A DNA stretch of 9,307 nucleotides, from assembly GCA_947304065.1 (NCBI GenBank), contig CAMZAI010000105.1:1-9307 (forward strand), given 5' to 3'. How positions within the stretch are numbered: the first letter of the stretch is position 1; every line of letters begins with the position of its first letter. The notes under the pieces were generated by a model. The model did not search any database, was not told where the DNA came from, and was given only the letters and a program-made list of their open reading frames with translations. Position numbers and translations under genes: made by a program. The stretch is from an uncultured Clostridia bacterium (GTDB lineage Bacteria; Bacillota; Clostridia; Lachnospirales; Lachnospiraceae). This document shows, piece after piece, positions 7,164 to 9,307 of the stretch.

Positions 7164-7994
7164 TTACACTCCCTTCCGTCTTTTAAGAAGTTCCGTTCCA
7201 ATATCGTATATCCTGTCAAATATAAGATCCGGCTGCACATCGGACGCCGGAACATCCTCGATAAGAGTCTCGCCCGATAATACCAGAATGCCTTTAGCGC
7301 CGTTCTTTACACCGCATGCGACGTCTGTATAAAGCCTGTCACCGACAAAAGCGATGCGCTCTGTCGGAACGCCGGTAACCTCGGAGATCATTGCGGGAGT
7401 CTCGGGATAAGGCTTGCCCGTGATCCTCGGAGTCTTTCCTGTCGAAAGATTTATAGCCGCGATAAATGCGCCGCAGTCGGGGATAAATCCGCCGCTGACG
7501 GGACAGTTTATATCGGGATGAGTCGCAAGATACTCGGCACCCTCCCTGATCAGTGTGCAGGCATGCTCGAGTTTATCATAGGTCAGCGTCATATCAAACG
7601 CGACAACTACGATATCAGCCTTTGAGGAAGTATCCTGCCTTACGTCTATGCCTGCTTTTTCAAAGCTTTCGACAAGAGGCGGAGTTCCCATGACATATAC
7701 CGACTTCCCGGGTCTGTTGGCCTTCAGGAACTCGATCATGATGTCTCCCGAAGTAAATATCATGTCTTCGGTGACATTGCAGTTCATTTTCGCGAGTTTT
7801 TGGATATAAAGGCTCTTGTCCTTTGATGAATTGTTCGTAAAGAACATCCATCTTTTTCCGCAGTCCTCGACAGCGCGCAGGAATTCAAGAGATCCCGGAA
7901 TTATATCCTCGCTCAGATAAAAGGTGCCGTCCATATCGAGCACATAAAGGTCGATATTATCCAGCAGCTTCAGGTCATTTTTTAAAACGGACAT
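7164..7994 (-). CDS. HAD superfamily phosphatase, subfamily IIA (NagD/PGP-like)
   Basis: A 276-residue cytoplasmic phosphatase. The four HAD motifs are all present: I, DMDGTFY with nucleophile D20 and acid D22; II, TNNSS (53-57); III, K194 in GKPYPE; IV, GDRLYTDV with D219 and D224. The large insert between motifs II and III (about residues 70-190) is the C2 cap that defines subfamily IIA (NagD, AraL, mammalian phosphoglycolate phosphatase, p-nitrophenyl phosphatase). Members act on small phosphorylated metabolites and are often promiscuous; the cap residues that set specificity cannot be read from sequence alone. AAGGA (8008-8004) lies 9 nt before the ATG, inside the end of fau. The gene starts 4 nt after the fau stop. 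The neighbouring fau is a metabolite-salvage enzyme, which makes a housecleaning role reasonable but speculative. All catalytic residues are intact. Confidence 0.92.
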   Translation of the reverse strand: MSVLKNDLKLLDNIDLYVLDMDGTFYLSEDIIPGSLEFLRAVEDCGKRWMFFTNNSSKDKSLYIQKLAKMNCNVTEDMIFTSGDIMIEFLKANRPGKSVYVMGTPPLVESFEKAGIDVRQDTSSKADIVVVAFDMTLTYDKLEHACTLIREGAEYLATHPDINCPVSGGFIPDCGAFIAAINLSTGKTPRITGKPYPETPAMISEVTGVPTERIAFVGDRLYTDVACGVKNGAKGILVLSGETLIEDVPASDVQPDLIFDRIYDIGTELLKRRKGV

Positions 7995-7998
7995 GGTT

Positions 7999-8562
7999 TT
8001 AAGTCCTTCTGTATAATCTGTCGGGCGTAACGATCACGTCCACCTGCCTGTCATACCATTCCGCGTCGATGTAATTGTGGCGCATGTACTGGAAATTATA
8101 GGCAAGTCCCATCTTTGTAAATTTGCTCTTCGGATGCTCGTTGATGTATCTGTCGTAATAGCCTCCGCCGTAGCCAAGCCTGTAGAAATTGCTGTCAAAT
8201 GCGAGCGCCGGAAGGATCATCAGAGCTTCCTTCGCCTCGGCGACATTCGCGATAACAGGCTCGAAAATACCCATATAACCGGGTTCGAGATCTTCCTCGG
8301 CTCCGATGTAGTAAAACTCCATCTTTTCGCCTTCCACACGCGGAACGGCCACTTTCTTGCCCTTCTCGAGTGCGTGCCTGATAAGCGGAAGCGTCGGGAC
8401 TTCCTGCTTGCAGTTTACATAAATAAAGATCTCTTTGGCTTTTTGGTATTCGTCTGATTTAACTACTCTGTCGAGGATCTGCTCGGTAAATACCGATATC
8501 TCGGTATCGGAAAGCGACTTTCTCAAATTCCCGAGCTTGCTCCTCATCGCTTTTTTATCCAT
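7999..8562 (-). CDS. fau: 5-formyltetrahydrofolate cyclo-ligase
   Basis: Cytoplasmic ATP-dependent enzyme converting 5-formyl-THF, a side product of folate metabolism, to 5,10-methenyl-THF, returning it to the one-carbon pool. The 187 residues match the family. Evidence: N-terminal KKAMRSKLGNLRKSLS, the nucleotide/folate segment KKVAVPRVEG (69-78), and the diagnostic RLGYGGGYYDRY (128-139). The residues just before this motif read FDSNFYRLG, whereas E. coli YgfA and Bacillus homologues as I recall them have Gly where this protein has Phe126; otherwise the motif is complete. The start codon overlaps the end of metF by 8 nt (shared ATGGATAA on the minus strand), and only a weak GGGGA precedes it, so translation is probably coupled to metF. 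Both genes act on the same folate pool. Confidence 0.93.
   Translation of the reverse strand: MDKKAMRSKLGNLRKSLSDTEISVFTEQILDRVVKSDEYQKAKEIFIYVNCKQEVPTLPLIRHALEKGKKVAVPRVEGEKMEFYYIGAEEDLEPGYMGIFEPVIANVAEAKEALMILPALAFDSNFYRLGYGGGYYDRYINEHPKSKFTKMGLAYNFQYMRHNYIDAEWYDRQVDVIVTPDRLYRRT
8555..8562 (-). promoter_or_regulatory. Overlapping stop/start of metF and fau (translational coupling)
   Basis: On the minus strand, ATGGATAA contains the fau start ATG (8562-8560) and the metF stop TAA (8557-8555) in different frames. The overlap and the weak, closely spaced GGGGA upstream suggest that ribosomes ending metF re-initiate on fau. Confidence 0.7.
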
Positions 8563-9307
8563 TTATCCCCGATTCCAGGCGGATACCCGACATATTAACT
8601 ATCTCCGCAACATCGTCGTATTTGTTGAGCGTAAATATATGCATGCCGTTAAAGCCGGCGTTTATATACTTGTAGAGCAGTTCTACCGTGTATTCCTTAC
8701 CGGCCTTTTTGAAGTCTTCGGGCGAATCGCTGTACTTTCCGAGGATCCTCGCAAGCTCCTTCGGTATCGAGCAGCCGTTTGAAAGAGTCATCCTCGTGCA
8801 TCCCGATGCCGTAAGCACAGGCATGATACCTGCGATGATCGGGATCGTGATGCCTGCTCTTCTGGCCTTTTCAAGCCATCTCGAGAATTCGTCGACATCA
8901 AAACAGAGCTGGCTGATCGCAAACTCCGCTCCGTTGTTCTGCTTGATCTTAAGATGTGCGATATCCTGCTCAAGGGAACCGCACTTGATATGTACCTCGG
9001 GATAGCATGCGCATCCGAGACTCATTTGGGGGAATTCCTTCTTTAGGAATGCTATCAGCGCGTCGGCGTGCTCGAAATCTCCGTTCGTACGGTCGGATCC
9101 GGGCGGGAAATCCCCGCGGAGAGCCATTATATTGCGGACTCCGATCTTGTCGTATTCGCTGATATATCGGATGATGCTCTCGCGGTCATTGCCGATGCAG
9201 GTGAAATTGGTGAGGCATTCGGTGCCCATCTGCAGAATGATATCGCAGATCTCAAGGCTTCTTCCCCTGTTCGTTCCGCCTGCGCCGTAGGTGCAGCTGA
9301 TGAAATC
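8555..9307 (-). CDS. metF: 5,10-methylenetetrahydrofolate reductase, N-terminus outside the window
   Basis: Flavoenzyme reducing 5,10-methylene-THF to 5-methyl-THF, the methyl donor for methionine synthesis. The frame is open from the window edge, well upstream of the ATG at 9229. The 26 codons before it (DFISCTYGAGGTNRG...) are clearly MetF core, matching the SVTYGA region of E. coli MetF, so that ATG is internal. About 250 residues are visible and about 40-50 (including the catalytic Glu of strand 1) lie beyond the edge. Landmarks: TNFTCIG, IMALRGDFPPG (flavin-binding Asp), ACYPEVH, AISQLCFD and IFTLNK, in the usual order of the TIM barrel. The length fits a catalytic-domain-only bacterial enzyme without the eukaryotic regulatory domain. 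In acetogens MetF serves the Wood-Ljungdahl pathway with extra partners; none is visible here, so a biosynthetic role is favoured. The promoter lies outside the window. Confidence 0.95.
   Translation of the reverse strand, partial: DFISCTYGAGGTNRGRSLEICDIILQMGTECLTNFTCIGNDRESIIRYISEYDKIGVRNIMALRGDFPPGSDRTNGDFEHADALIAFLKKEFPQMSLGCACYPEVHIKCGSLEQDIAHLKIKQNNGAEFAISQLCFDVDEFSRWLEKARRAGITIPIIAGIMPVLTASGCTRMTLSNGCSIPKELARILGKYSDSPEDFKKAGKEYTVELLYKYINAGFNGMHIFTLNKYDDVAEIVNMSGIRLESGING

Noticed and set aside
8077..8457. Plus-strand open frame of 126 codons opposite fau
   Set aside because: It lies wholly antisense to a clearly conserved gene, has no recognisable motif or good ribosome binding site, and reflects the codon bias of fau. 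The other plus-strand frames over icd, aconitase and the ABC gene were discarded for the same reasons.
1..9307. Frequent GATC and CGATC words across the window
   Set aside because: They follow from the preference for ATC and GAT codons in the minus-strand genes and continue evenly through coding DNA, so they are no sign of an origin or special methylation region.
9230..9307. metF starting at the ATG at 9229
   Set aside because: The upstream codons to the window edge are in frame and encode the conserved TYGAGG segment of MetF, so the gene begins beyond the window.

Overview
The window reads as ordinary chromosome from an anaerobic member of the Bacillota, class Clostridia (a rumen or gut Oscillospirales/Lachnospirales type is my best guess; genus not determinable). 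The reasons are roughly 50% G+C with tight minus-strand gene packing, Gram-positive style GGAG/AGGA ribosome binding sites, a Clostridia-type 'hydratase' form of aconitase, a eukaryotic-like NADP isocitrate dehydrogenase, and a very large fused ABC exporter typical of Gram-positive Firmicutes. Every gene that I can support lies on the minus strand, so transcription runs from high to low coordinates. Gene families are assigned from remembered family motifs; no search was run.

Right part (9307 down to 3034): a probable six-gene transcription unit, metF (5' end cut by the window edge) - fau - HAD-IIA phosphatase - DUF5662 protein - aconitase - isocitrate dehydrogenase. The first two overlap by 8 nt, the next junctions are 4 and 3 nt, and the two before aconitase and icd are about 35 nt each without an evident promoter. 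It ends at a strong intrinsic terminator (2981-3012). MetF and Fau handle one-carbon folates (5,10-methylene- to 5-methyl-THF; salvage of 5-formyl-THF). Aconitase plus Icd form the oxidative citrate-to-2-oxoglutarate branch, which supplies NADPH and the glutamate precursor. The HAD phosphatase and the DUF5662 protein sit between the two metabolic modules and have no assigned substrate.

Middle (2957 to 235): a near-consensus promoter just past the terminator drives a single gene for an 882-residue MacB-like ABC protein, with ATPase and FtsX-type permease in one chain and an unusually large extracytoplasmic domain of about 445 residues. Its start is best placed at 2883, not at the upstream TTG.

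Left edge (215 to 1): another near-consensus promoter and a good ribosome binding site precede the first 51 codons of a single-pass membrane protein that runs out of the window.

I see no rRNA, tRNA, CRISPR array, insertion sequence, phage gene or integration scar. No clearly new system is present. The points most worth checking are the substituted active-site positions of the aconitase-like enzyme, the DUF5662 gene inside a folate/TCA operon, and the large sensor-like domain of the ABC exporter.
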